A stretch of DNA of 64,000 bases. Origin: Pelagomonas calceolata (taxonomy: Eukaryota > Sar > Pelagophyceae > Pelagomonadales > Pelagomonadaceae). Positions 63,801 to 64,000 of this stretch are shown piece after piece (the stretch's first letter is position 1; the number at the start of each line of letters is the position of its first letter). A program made the position numbers and the translations under genes. A model generated the notes under the pieces. That model had not been told where the DNA came from. It ran no database searches and saw only the letters and a list, made by a program, of their open reading frames with translations. The DNA is taken from the NCBI GenBank assembly GCA_918797485.1, contig CAKKNE010000004.1, forward strand, positions 5,084,001 to 5,148,000. The letters run 5' to 3'.

Positions 63801-64000
63801 CGCCGAGCCAGTCGTCCGCGCCCGCCGCCGCCTCGAAGGTCACGTACCACGCGTGGCCGTAGCCCACCTCCTCGCGCGTCACCGTGACGTCGCCCACGGG
63901 CGCCAGCGCCTCGAGGGCCTCCTCGACGACGTCGGCCGCCGCGTCGTGGGGCAGCGGCCCCGTCGCGTGGTTCTCGAAGGCGAGCTTGAAGCTGCCCTGC
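27886..64000 (-). CDS. giant fibronectin type III / beta-module repeat protein, N-terminus outside the window
   Basis: One frame stays open from the window edge to the stop at 27886: at least 12,037 residues, no intron. I count about 27 FN3 domains (pattern 'W-x-P-x-x-D-G-G-x-x-(V/I)-x-x-Y-x-V-E-(W/Y)' ending 'Y-x-V-R-V-x-A-x-N-x-x-G-x-G'). About 45 copies of a roughly 95-residue module are interspersed. It starts at an E-V-Q strand, continues 'G-x-F-x-L-x-F-x-G-x-x-T', a helix 'A-x-x-V-x-x-A-L-x-x-L', then 'V-x-V-x-R', 'G-Y-x-W-x-V-T-F' and 'G-D-x-P-x-L'; I cannot name this family. A third small module has 'G-D-x-(V/I)-R-(I/L/V)-G'. FN3s alternate with the 95-residue modules from 64,000 to about 43,300, are absent from about 43,300 to 34,750, and form a run of nine at the C-terminal end. 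Many Cys and N-x-S/T sites suggest an extracellular or surface adhesin-like protein; the end has no membrane segment. Confidence 0.85.
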   Translation of the reverse strand, partial: QGSFKLAFENHATGPLPHDAAADVVEEALEALAPVGDVTVTREEVGYGHAWYVTFEAAAGADDWLGDLPSLRVSAMNRSLASNYKLVEELAAATLDGSAAATTMTGTDASLTADTLVHRYDGFCVQTVLAYAKNASLRGSFALKYDSPDGLVATPYLEAGASAAEVKAALEAIGTGELFVGAAQATDGKEYTIVFLERLGTVPPLQADSTRLYASPNKQATTGVAVSVVVAGRVPAMDSPLKGEAEVRLSDLERDADGQYVFMLDDLEAGEPYAVSVAMYNGVRSVYGLPAHATPASLTPAAAPSPPRTVAIKPLGEGSLNVTWTPPVDDGGARVTAYRVEWDSSEAVHEVQRVKFKATDIVGAFALAFQGATTPPIPAGASGERLKTALEALPTIGEVDVTKGAASYDVVFRTNVGDVPALAVSVDALRDAGGAAVAAEVEEVTRGLAPAFDEGTLGIYRRPLGSVDVAMRPEVQEVAVGAKAADVNGYFRLSYGGQTSNKIYADASAQEMATALDDLKTLGPVMVSVRDVEHRTTEPVQHAARVWRVTFDAALGDVPSLLVDTGGGGTQFNEAVGAHGHLKGTSPFANVTEAQKGGLPRWVSVGDGRLAAGRPHYARVAAYTHAADAWSEPAVAALTAAPADVAPTPPVAPKVSVAGPTSLAVSWAAPDDDGGAPVTHYLVQYDLDESFDDSTGFARVPVEDLEHDQGRYAHVLEALTTGTAYYVRVLAHNAAGYSEPRMAASRADAPVYRIDVGKGSTDFMLHVSARGNSESTAAIAAGATASDVAAAIMDLTELECGAVLVRRWDSSDYASTANMGDVYDLVDTKFGYEVEFGGDRDAALEISNYQARYGQKSDAKFDGINVTLAAAPAADGYAIKPAYREPSAPTRVKLFSVSRTNLGVAWAPPVLSGGHKVEKYLVEWDSNPEFSTISDLGAGFASVPSTTAGQVAVNASAARGLTVLSDHQFQIRGLTPGRSYWVRVSAWNAKGYGDARVSTPASAQPADQLLGPPVNASASVSPGEYPDRLRVVFNQPRVDLNGFAQTTHGGNEPAKAGNYRIEWSESSSFPDDATHSYDWRALQGDDVALECEGYGADGVSGYVGAGVPCSFELGAEVQSVRVYSEGSEPLTGGSYKLLYAGPSSPRTRLVVNPGTSRAEFVNVSDLGDNYAYGGDVLTKGSFVRIGGVDGKLYGINQTSGFQEDALSDRGGNVTLHTAFTLGQGAHVDAHTGKMVVDAYVVAPPTTCLRQNATAADVRDHIRQQMDDLPFEETVEVSRDSNTTVGSGYRYRVTFTGGAFSRWPVSKLEIVSRLTAADHGLPWVCSNFTKSKALGLLENVRTTNVFHSVTRDHSSEALTPGTPYFLRLSAVNDVGVGAAAPVESSQDYQDQRGAIAAAAPPGLTEWARVFAERDSPTSLRVTWGDVEDAHGAALTGWSVEWNKTNAEFQRGSAPLGDSTDHDFPYSGSWSRLVGPDAREFRITNLTAGNYYAVGVRAINRQGAAPPAWYTYERAGGPRGIPSWYVQHDIKDTYEGRRRAVATCPYEGVVECSEGKNAGDHSPALEYVKAGVETAINNPGATYIATDTTIEVDPSHGITNPSYILIGNEVLKVTGVATNDLTVERGADGTDAATIADDAKVFLLADPLRQIDAYDGRAPPYSYIIRARAVPKPPLVSLAQNAGRSTSARLGRVRFGGPLSVTDGLEGPESFTAASLMVSWENGGRRGAPVDKYRVEWAMDDRFTKDYQTVVVANNRTSVDTIDGSQEAVKGAPYPHSSNLEQWWNLTCANGADCRGQRVYVRLSAHNSLGYSDVTETFEATPMTSADPPIAPSLEALDGNDHTVQDVGSQLLVRWAPPRNDSVDLYGDGGDRVTSYLVEYSKIPWSAYAPVVQRVRVRKPGENAGSLDGTIRLSLNTTNDKRAVVKTFATSARIFVGNATAYDVKTILENMPNVGEVDVSIPDIGDPSSVNYDITFVDVIGNMSMLEPFDEGLTYHTDASTVVELGGRGTKGQANFVHFNVTIHRNASEAAHLPRDGDYRFVEVPVGEGDGMDFAYAIGGPARGSHPPLLPGVEYHVRVAAGNRLGYGQRRLTRPPVVRVPRQAPGLPGALAPGGFVEAPNAYLASPTAILVEVGAPVFDGGDAVVNFEVQWDTRPDFAGGPGGEPLGRAVVAAADWRCADCVTQFDADDGVFTFTGKNDDGRALEAGAKFYVTFPDDDIAYLFTVRSGDLYATAINGASSQIFVEPGHARAASYGSAANGNHQFAGELRVVGARYRIEGLTEGQHYHVRVACENAAKGMGSFVDTLPSSLLVRGLAAAPGAVTATPASAHSVRVAWQPATVPGGSVSGYVVERMTKQAVPSALGSLYGHAEVQKVMTYTSVDVPNRWTNATGGTFTLAFGDVDEPLPGTVAATQGRQYLRTSVDLTPHLGRRDEIKVCAAADACQTLTVAENRVFNSTHLYVDQVYTGATAIGATLYHRDTTIPLAWDASAADVEGALDALASLGDVRVSRVFDDDSSADPANASPANGLHGAAATDPAPNAGRVNGYVWAVTFLTDVGDLPPLVANAFGLRLSSAMDDNRGVSAPYLQVVEQYKGVVPHNHTNVTVAGDATEVTMLSLTTGAEYGFRVTALTDQGAGAASRVAAGVPAEEPSELRTLVKLSRHTQDLLRVQYAQDADANGDAVTAYVVESSQSAAFPNGSTLVQEYAVDYTVQRIETDAHTRPFTAGAQFSLSVGDFEGSWVLFDEAETKWWGRGRDAPNRTLVNVDHGGSVVTRSRPAPGLDERLDLSKYFARGDYLRVGGQAFSVCVESDLVEHNVTGGGKQSLSYPTEALKTDSTVDTYYYAAYGPKTLPLCRADDPWTPAYYDGGPRGDDLRQAPLYKLDTSLSGAVGPAIGDAALAPRRGNRGGDASIDWRAYGLKRGDYIRVGHPRTGETFRVSTDPAKEFSDTTVPLAQADDAMLEAGLTAQALRHAAYEVQEVRIYCDAMQPALGAGFPEHCNLTAGSVSASGFRLKFGDETTAATEAGGEPGCMVWDDDATAVEAELETLVGIDDVEVTRMEMKKEYGDDYWGVRYLVTFVGDLVRGDVPELAVVSLGRDGCHDAEAEDASYVFGTNATGSVQTLQTSTVPVWRAQTTAPLPWDAEADDVKYALEALQQVCTVDVERVVETGSNGYAWYVTFTAELESRDDTRFMFSPLLGLGANEDGLEAAIQPTVTVTPVAEKLVPAPSGGGPTYVRVAARNDFGVGAYRTTSPVGLTPQTQKPDPPALVRAEVVSPTELLVEWVGPENDGGAPVTSFEVEYDPAPTFDSGAQGHAAGSVRVFASDRRGVADVQSVTVAETTGERYLGGFFALSFDGQDTQALPYDASAAAVEAALEALCTVDDVTVTRTMRCSPAPDAATDCVDPQGYTWLVTFDAVQYPGDQHTRYASPYQAVAGHKLSVDGVNLLSCATKEGLGNDPLGTDCQRAAGNVSAVATLTGSRQEVQTFICDANGGRAGGSQNSDSFSLQVRGDYTQTLYLRKPSKLTFPDTFAFRDVGEGTGLALHRGPVGESDRTRLLGKDGEEVYAQVSLEEAIEAVAGDVTLTCDECPRTARFDGANVTWLPCSGQNVTVEFGSARGDVPPIYVSTNHWADEVVKGVAQERVGRMTYQALLTDAISDGSSWHVRVSSYTSAGAGEARAATGLAPLQPAVTAPMAVRSVTATHTGDHEVLVGWDEPLSSGGAPIDSFVLEYDTSPSFASQCVEGYRPGTMLGYLNSLFKCYDVGPLGRVEVSAASVDRTLGDVVYASPESTDAAQRSRLVLPVGAAADLEAGDFINVDGAHYQVKAVNGDAFFKSAAGERVNCPSEGTCLELTEDYAGRAVNASLPSLPVFGSKAVGAHFAHEVADLKPGVQYYFRVAARTKPAWSGDWRRSHVVAFEARGDDEYLVGPWSSNVASALCADVPDVVERAALGTGVTEGACADSEACAALAAHSVRVDFRPPALAYPEGNNGAAVTLYEVQLSGRQPAVQTVTLTPVLGPEASLGSGSYRLESGNATTACVAVDAPAATLELRLEELPYVDGVSVAKSKDPATGVVSYAVTYDGAYTSNSHVDALYVRPAGACAAPYDPAQVAVATSATSARPAFQPGAVPEVATIRTGARVYRKGGLEYRGPISGKFEVAWDFTGAPDLALWDPAPQKIVTASVRAGSTRVTVPVEYNLTGLLNPGDLVRLGDEVHRVAPGRPYPSANAYKGQGRTGPGESFDIEDYHLAGCAACVVYVEQTRLGSGFTSNASSWSGRVRDRETSLVYGRGGNVRFPGTEEALYGSTGLAGVQRRGRNASAYRRQHVLVPHDASAREMKAALESLPGLGSVEVSRWGPNPTNGYTWSVTFTSLDGASRCPDAPCLTASAQSANYVTLGGCDVELYNGAYVETGLLENGRSVFEQIGTPFSLRFNGTGWMLAYHGNRTLHNDRIGAWNRKVAAKYPAWNTARRAIAPADSLSSFYYPLYGERFGHSGCVVATVDGPARGGAEKDWPTLVSAVQDPTEATEKTNYLRNYTYAEARVERRGLSPSFENPTYAATASGGTAEVQSISLTAAKDDIDGTFTLTFEDTAAVAGTVFRAWTPVVVEFDATAEDLATQLENLASVGRVKTTKTTLPNVENGATYGAVWTVEFASQLGNVPPLIAVPALTGTGVRLAVETVAEGADPAYAALATGLEEGKAYSARIRAVNSEGAGQWTNEPLRGAKGVEAAAQGQGAGVVPFSFAAASIPGPVPDLALAPASDSRVRVSYGEADARGLPVEAYLVEWTTASSFTRSSETWTLEVEAGPWGLADLQGRWSVSVGSFTTHPMGPLAPAHVVQEALGALPNVGATRVTRSATKNVATYTVKLLQDVGDIDGVAVNVGELQSIDHPLDCNITGAVRNNTAVGVSYPANYGSLVVYTDADGNRDGSWRADGGPDVPRGRCGSHYAGLLDSWDAIQILTLAAVDPQQGYADAWVDAGGYKLELGGHETACISYKASAVELKAALEALPFVPAGSVQVRATEAQNRTGFPFEYSILFRGSYVDGAWPQLRVPAESFGTSYAATGLGMGGCAEFSVKQTGDATLTKSNVTATIVPIGSHETCAGGNGDVQVVVAEATTALGGALDLYFAGEVIRGFPVAGHARDLEALLSELVPGVEVTKHDHADAPYGVAFAVTFPPAAGRVDQLAAGASKLTGGDATANVYPVVNVSTMADARDMAGTFRLSVGGQETGDIRWDATHGKVLAELHALDVVARAAMLGAADGALSLPVYLPNGTAAYAVAFGDASTAVAAGDPLRLSNATDAWDNDAGPTRLITDVTYYPRIKDLHRFVRGNLTLGLDRLNVAAAGGVTVFGLSTPFAPSDLFRGDVQLHRVHQYDLNAGEAPAKDVQGLYQAFIGSTTRSRAALPGRVSFAPATTVWQASPTAARVSGGLDYSRVVYLHPGGHDLLNASDAADGPGSAVNGTRIVVDGQTYAVEDVDAFGCGADCLLLDRKLHVDVDAGTPTVNVFPYLVTAATTADLRGALADGDDVWIGRQRYVARRVDAASLLLRGAFDVGAEGATAFGWANGYEYCMVFKDFASPLAADPGGARKLDAINTVRATAQKNWRGTGAQLRYRLPFGAAPRDEILGAPAEVQTVALRCASAECAANRQGVRGNFTLSLAHSDRYLADGEAAATVTEPIAWGASEDDVRAALEKLNEVDRVDVKRTGRGDAASEFGYVYTLTFWGGRHAGATALEVDAQFVHADWVSAWASSSNRTSIHVDTVRNGVAPGRHPPQYLAFSPDHEYRFRVSARNALGFGPPSEERTVTPGLSVPSRPTAVVLGEHYSGTSLSLAWRPPHLDGGATVTAYRVELDDSSAFDAASPAYVVDEVAFVHEVQTVTTHFRAPEAERRGTFTLSWGGRTTKALKYDVAAEDVADAVSKLTGVWDVGVPPVRVTRSRAARGYTWRVVFVGVYGDVGPLTADDTYLVGDDARIEVATLQDGDCDVLPGGFSYEVQTVYLASLSPVTGSFTLNFEGQETGPIAVGATAAEVKARLEALDTIFATNVRMEDLDTNLNTRAWTVTFTHQRHTLTQGAADANLMVGTTNFGETTAEVHVTERVAGSDAFAYAFSGLTAGREYHARVTAYNRAGYGPVSAEVAAVPKTQASAPNKVSVAVGSGTSLIARWSPPSDDGGAKIQGYEVEWYSEPGTPETQVVTLSASDGVTEVQTVTTGADELGLNGHFTLSIGGETTDPIPVDAPAEGAGSVKEALERLGSSGEVRVTRRLSMRALRGYKGYIGHGGCTIKLNEGNGNALAAALEDEGRSVIMLAGEVLRVGEFKMGTTTKIELRVHSETDPDVDGAECESTADDAASVLNFRGSDISEDTGGAQLYRWDHGYEWTIEFVGFVGPRPLLDARESDLWAGTAPTLRAQRVRPGQAPLRGTFRLGFEGHTTAPLSCEATAAEVEAALEGLTTISNVDVVRTVNNNGYNYEVKFWHPRGDVPPIYPLDDMLTGPDAAARVATFEQGTTPADYGSEVVAGAAIKHTIAGLDSGTGYFVRVAAITDEGRGAYTGPGIDGSGDGSEAWYGESIAEAGMLGQEGPIVTGAIAPVEAPSVPRTAELYALEPTALRVAWAPPASDGGQAVVRYLVQWDVSEDFRNIKTSGYEASVAATPGAETECYDIEIAAVSASVPRFVRVAAYNGYDYSPFAATSPSSAVGTVRTPGPPRAPTLDVTSGVGLQVEWGAPSATPGCEYGGDGGAAIAEYAVEWDVRDDFSSPAERVMVPASATAYLIGGRDPLTGVESRVLERGKTYYVRVTAFNAEGASPAAATEPAYATTLDGVPGTPPSEAIAPAVDAESIYAAWSVPPKDGGATIDAFRVEFDADEAFGTPDVALAPVVSEYQLVGLDADVHSEVQSVRGSVWVQNEVQTVRTNIDGIDEIQTITTSADEVTPEVQTVTTTANDVDEVQTLTLAATFQDEVQIVRSTVASVPEKQRITYAVKRVDEVQTFGFYLLDCNTNQGTVAATKAALEAQLANVPALEKISVKFDIADCGSAEGVNFCQRGVDEDMPSLGTLSCDADPANDCVAKEFNLFDSGALIGQDKMEEHLNGMTINGVKFIEDAQGPQTPGATGDEGYRGFNVTLTKEFVGGQNDIGGVYKVEYRVEFTGGHLRGNVPALVVSSKEPTTVHVTGGYEANDGTGATTGAYPLGAGIVGTLATCCDASCSPSCPEDIGALYLDKQDAFTVQEGAQPDGSIKLSYECEARTQKLDVVNLVAGSDSAKLWGLRDDIYVGDWIRVGGATDAYVQIDAIFDRDELAYPYANVSLSAPWTGSTADATDAEVGTFYSDPTLASGVSQACSVDRVRETSVIPVDSSAATFSSSLRAVPTIESAANLLAVSDPGAVWMNKTHVGLEVEVTFLGQPGDLKPMRCDTAFMSSSSAGQPASALICNVTTLQDGSLADGDFALSTRFPNERVKKPKLYNTTAIRWNEEAARLEKILERVQADDGASKAFGLVDVARTPYVPSTETRWAGGYAWTVTFLSAVGNVPQMGVEANTTVTYGTSGLGLNPLAPPHPDVGKSAVVVEVEDENSGAADTFQGVSDSFTFAQDSTGEARDGGQVGGTYGLCLGDLCSAQNNLPVINTSHYTALTAAEFKELFEAELFAGRDVVDVARSGSPNRAAGYSYSITYRSAEVGGDVPLLTATSTLLQGPGAAATAVTDLEGAQLYGSFQLRFGGYTTGMLATDASAQDVENQLNMLSSISPSKVKVSRSGPMTTGPDLSGGTQVGGYVWSITFDSASWRDPTVVHADDGSMAGNWVGEATTWTDTWATGVSKEWGKNCGDMPPISCVDSGMYSSSGALPADACSVAEYVKGTEPLGGSFRVTLDTTGHDIINMRGSYTSDPIRHNAQAGVLESGGDGTSVEEILEKMPNVGDVLVTRSPVNEGANNGGHTWTVTFLRDAGASGEGRFGDCEQRDTVEDRCNSPGDVPKFGGFDASELAGDCSAGSGGAAYDCQKVTLLDVADKWTAPPGRDEVQSFAVRDPEYAGWGSNASSYHAAKAWTDRDDFARASYRIGFAGEFFEDCLPYDATDAQVRHALARIGKASARAFVRRALANVSVSRHFSETEAPNAWQYRVSFRGAGDVAPPESADGLQFNYTAKGSGANADRFRHYQKGGCNPFETDLQNVTARTEVDGRTNPNNCTFSGCVDGVVTRGNLTRFHVGGDDPKGSLSALGDDPLGASQLQWNAPGEGAGSVKQWLETTSLGRRVVNVSREVYGRHGVVEWRVTFVYNHEQVPPGSGDVVDLNVTQDPATNGVVYVPTVWETTKGSEGMSGAFEIDFEAPFGARSVAYNESAKRFERKLEEMLTVGGVAVERLSYPSAASGGWGAVAVAPEGERGGLEWRVKFTKNPGAYRGFTFPPGAGNLDSITVDGHGLQGNVPQVVNTVLRSGSTPFAGAFALGVRGAWSEPMEWQEAHDEMEYVLEQMDTVGELRVARSDVALQRVEGVWATVDRDGATASLRYDGTFGAGGTLETVLADALNPGEVFRLGGDRGGFAARGAAADGATRLGSLLAYKEDSPVVGTPQASLVRTAPTGAFVRVGGETHEVIRSGAEVQRLYVAADVTPDHVNASLDLFRLRMMYSGSAQTTDCLKFGASAADVAAALNGFDALSGGVEVSRSGRGAHGDAFLYSIYFGTGYSGVGVGDVPQLELISSTCNRLWPVGFKQGHKDWGNRQQPGSNFTGLDIGVQTVVQGGVTERQEIALALDGGALSGAYFRLRYGRFTTPCLDWGADGAAVEAALNALPSLTDHKLDVTVDLRPINRDADDPPNHYAGTLLFASNASRFWRRDEFDDHVDRRPRFDGKVFPGDRVRVNGTDGVFTVAEVLYQGLALRLTEDISAKVHFSVDDVELFKVEHAVSVRKSGLGVATLGRTEVQVVADDVYYADANTEGLFKLRVTHEGEFRETACIAYGASAAAVEAAFDALAFDFNNDGVANDAGHVAVAREGDGEGRYGHGYAYVFTFRGPDNTRAASGYGGATSSVLGANAPQIEVVAVGSEAGCQDAAGPEQLLAATATTVHNSTTVELSADVAKFLAPGDRVRIGGSVDAFRLYTVAATATHGTAAQLELERAVDCDATGGVIRPSDGCGAGKKLWKSLAGAPAFAVKTVTRGRDVYAYEVAFVGPHLANADQLEIVDEASGQCAASWAHVGGRARDARVTTTREGGSRSVQLLTLAAEAETDKPATGRYFSLFLNHLTHVTANTVGAQQNYYGGSCFEWGVPAEVLEERIQDALNMTYRNLTVAHPQITVARSGFGDGSTAWGYTYELDYVGDLMSGDLPAVFAVHNGMTLQEKTVYYNARGNAAGLDDAEFEVYDSSRVPAVATYLLEITAPAVYDVNGTLLKNDTYVFSRMVEGEGRKTYAAQLARTAWVPIERSEHPSNPGVFDEDGVYFRFRSGVGHAVGDTWVVQLYACGDTLKPGASVAGSMKARGGADPLELTLGSKVLLEGEGHADGFLVPQYFAVREPEVAVQTITVKDADGGGWAKGGTPAYRVSIGAAGLGARAQRELPYGNTSACLAWNARDADVELELNYLIEHHLGVAGATTVTRSTDAIEAPNGFVYSIYFDGLVGVMDAPRVEVNMSDCASPWSRNFAMDRAGDGAETVSTAVVRAGAGHRTDAFLPAQLPLGRPDDAFRPGAYRGANGTELGVYKVSGFYVSVAFDEALGDQPPMSVDATQLADGVRATVVDDVVQGSAATGITLGGLKTGVPYSVRVAARNALGYGNFSAPAAVGAPAAPPPKLVGLALATAEHTDEVQALTLAATHVDEVQVFTATADEIFETQEVTIEAAYGQVVAGNFSVYFPDADVVAFEALATVTRGAWALNLTLPRANNDKGPMIYDNFTTACIPWNAPAEDVAAAIVATGFAASADDVAVARSGTGAASSNYGYSWTISYDGFQGKIPPPRAHLCAAEVYGYAGKAAGANVTVAPAPDRYGVRGLGTHTAKATIVVGATAKIVEGAFRVTVDRGGPNTGGRFARNSTCLAWDASAEDVQEALISMRMFDSVRVVRRGDASAASHYGYAFDVYFDGYGLRAEPPDRYGLNASYVEVGAVTGDTACTDLFATEVYGVLTPFGWRDGVDAFLNVTNPDRGGFDLRAADDSPVTVRQLKREFEKLPVIGDVQVAVEITDTGKGLTWTLTYRDPPGDLPTLACRGDAAFVASAASCAVSTVIDGNSIAGAMTVAASQPIASDASAAQFAAALSLTDAGSVAVTRSGPDAQDGYAWTVTFLDRAGDVPPLEVVSSLTGSGAAVAVTTVRDGNVLGGEYSLETVDGYSTTTLPHDAAAADVAAALEAIGAVGSVEVSDRDDASSEGGKSFLITFTTARGDVPELRPVGARLTGAGAAIHVAEVLKGSEARGDAISISYDVPRECSESQVTRGACGASVDKVELQTSSTASFEADVTEYDMPADYTRQMVRIASGAFEARGFETPAVAGHFRLGYGGATTPLLGADATARAVRHALEALPGVGALAVERTYAARVDALATCRGETGHPVLTCPGLTAEDAPQASDLITVGGAWYSVADSYDAAGAPTALHLAEAHSSAVDTSYQGASGDELAVRGWAGGYEYEVRFLGNGAPRPISSPEHALVPVDASVGVRPAGCAACLYATGFPSFGTVYVRGRAVNPLGPGPWSDVAEATPQRVPDAVGSFSLEVLSGSEIRVFWSPPPTASGTIVGYTLHWDTADTFDAAEGDAAHCDTAEFGSCLIQGAPIAGTPPYDSVVARLVVNTTYYFRIAARNELYDPLAEVDTVRWSETISGVTADQVPLAPTGARLALAGRDKLQLRFALPVSDGGSNLTHFLVEYDTSLSFGTNLRRVNVTAAAAAENVLHEGGPAVTYLTGLESGVVYYARVAAVNEVGPSPWGVAADPTAPAAAPDACDALAVSTALTRSGAPITELDVSWLAPGNATNSSLAGDNGSPITGYLVEWFTAETVCEEQQIRATWAAGTTPDSESGFVVQFSNGRSATTHGVTTAKLNYNAAASRLRSALVNLGHATDAPFDHEYVAGDVRVTRASTNNYHGYAWTVTFADCAPGGLNEGDLVPINIPEASIGDDLEVEVSEVRPGARSGGRAEVQVLRIYGDVDASTNETQPVRGFFRLGFDGSAYSPYVSARATAAELAEALELLPTVKQVAVSERPYAPSAGERGVEYSITFATHVGDQPTLFKDAQYLYHPALGGAADSSITGAENAVDDVTGLKADDSVVGEAPARYGSALVDADALAYTITDLEPGVAYSVRVAAVNAFGAGPARTAAPTEVPQQIADPPTDVSVGVNPGDADSLTISFGEPESDGGATVTHYRVELDPTDTFDDPIREDFYCPTANKPTVWKVASEGVGATSPIVGGTFQLQVSKAAVAYTTDPIPYDAVALSSDEIYASERLCTAGSLECRTFSVANNSARVTASGSLAGILFDGDLVTFAEQKWGGQVYRAKFPTQWMQGGAIDAESAWFNLTDRDTGNDVPFIGTTKGNAALTRVHGGRGTETTSEIFCETDGAYCAPGGRLGASGSVEAKLEALDELLDLGVDVARYGPDDAGGYEWYVTFLDAAPESAANDFVVSINDNSLRDANGTVGSSGGRYAPRLTATLVQSGDTYASCTGTTLVVPSDGSGLVNGQQYYARVTAVNSVGYSLPQAAGAPSKPMTTPGPPTSVVLSTVSASQLRTQFSSPTWDGGDEITSYKVEYATSASFLGEVKSVAVTYLDGGSPFYKTVSGLDKGQRYYVRVSACNGQGCGTPQGSAPSSAAPYEESGAPSNVVLGVTSDSMLTLGYGYPEDDGGDSITAYRVEWDTSSSFNSLSASPHKGTVDVDATVALSYTIDELSPSTTYYVKVSAINAAGYGAASATLSAAPSLVIPGAPRSLSAAPGGEGEVDVAWLYPRVPHHGIPCAAFAANPSECPVALGGALPESTGGAALLEYEITASESPLFDGTDTHTVTTSSTSVTVSGLTPDRRYYVRVAARNSVGTSAFCENEGTTCTGAQLSAVAPAG
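42999..43290 (-). repeat. array of eight EVQ-type strand repeats within the giant protein
   Basis: Eight consecutive 13-14-residue units begin EVQSV, EVQTV, EIQTI, EVQTV, EVQTL, EVQIV, EKQRI, EVQTF. Elsewhere EVQ opens each 95-residue module only once. A shorter run of three lies near 34,490-34,600. The units may stack as a beta-solenoid-like spacer between the FN3 half and the module-only half. Confidence 0.8.
59095..59285 (-). other. low-GC, foreign-codon island inside the giant gene
   Basis: Bases 59161-59280 have about 47% GC while flanking coding DNA is near 70%. On the sense strand the codons change to ACT, GCT, GAT, ATT and GTA, which the surrounding gene hardly uses. The frame is unbroken. 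The encoded segment (TTIEVDPSHGITNPSYILIG, NEVLKVTGVATNDLTVERGA, DGTDAATIADDA) resembles the 'I-x-I-G-x-E-x-(M/L)-x-V ... L-T-V-x-R-G-x-x-G-T-x-A' module common in phage structural proteins. Confidence 0.75.

Noticed and set aside
1-64000. CRISPR arrays, prokaryotic operons or Shine-Dalgarno sites
   Set aside because: The gene structure is eukaryotic (spliceosomal introns, Kozak context, TATA box). No regularly spaced short repeats with unique spacers exist outside coding repeats.

Overview
This is nuclear DNA from a GC-rich photosynthetic stramenopile. The best match I can infer is a pelagophyte close to Aureococcus anophagefferens. The grounds are very high GC, compact genes with few introns, a nuclear gene for a bacterial-type (plastid) sigma factor, and above all eight short terminal-inverted-repeat insertions that act as introns. 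These have the architecture described for Aureococcus introner elements (Huff, Zilberman and Roy 2016): 8-bp target-site duplications, a 3' splice site carried in the terminal repeat, and a 5' splice site co-opted from the duplicated target. The species is an inference; the element structure is read directly from the sequence.

Left part (1-27,632): thirteen closely packed genes on both strands. In order they are a ZUFSP/C78-type ubiquitin peptidase with a SUMO-interaction motif (+); a U-box/R3H/RanBP2-finger/RING protein (-, two introners); symplekin, the mRNA 3'-end-processing scaffold (+, two ordinary introns); a small unknown protein (+); a DDX60-like Ski2-type helicase (-); an RNF5/RNF185-like tail-anchored RING ligase (-); an unknown protein with an optimal Kozak start (+); a membrane-anchored GH105-like glycoside hydrolase (-, one introner); a PC-esterase/TBL-like SGNH protein (-, one introner); a degenerate SNF2-like protein (+); an RGG-rich protein (+, one introner); an R2R3 Myb protein (-, ordinary introns); an SLC35-like sugar-phosphate transporter (-, two introners); and a plastid sigma factor (+, one introner), which makes fourteen if the small unknown ORF is counted.

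Right part (27,886-64,000): one uninterrupted minus-strand reading frame of at least 12,037 codons, open at the right edge, so its N-terminus lies outside the window. It encodes about 27 fibronectin type III domains, about 45 copies of a roughly 95-residue beta-rich module I cannot name, and scattered small 'GD-x-(I/V)-R-(I/L/V)-GG' modules. It carries no visible introner, and it contains one ~190-bp island of low GC and foreign codon usage encoding a module that resembles phage structural proteins.

The genes do not form one pathway. Ubiquitin handling recurs (C78 peptidase, two RING-type proteins) and RNA processing recurs (symplekin, DDX60-like helicase, RGG protein). The shared theme of the window is the introner family. 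Intergenic DNA is short and lower in GC, and holds several local duplications in promoter regions plus a dispersed 28-bp repeat flanking the RGG gene in inverted orientation.
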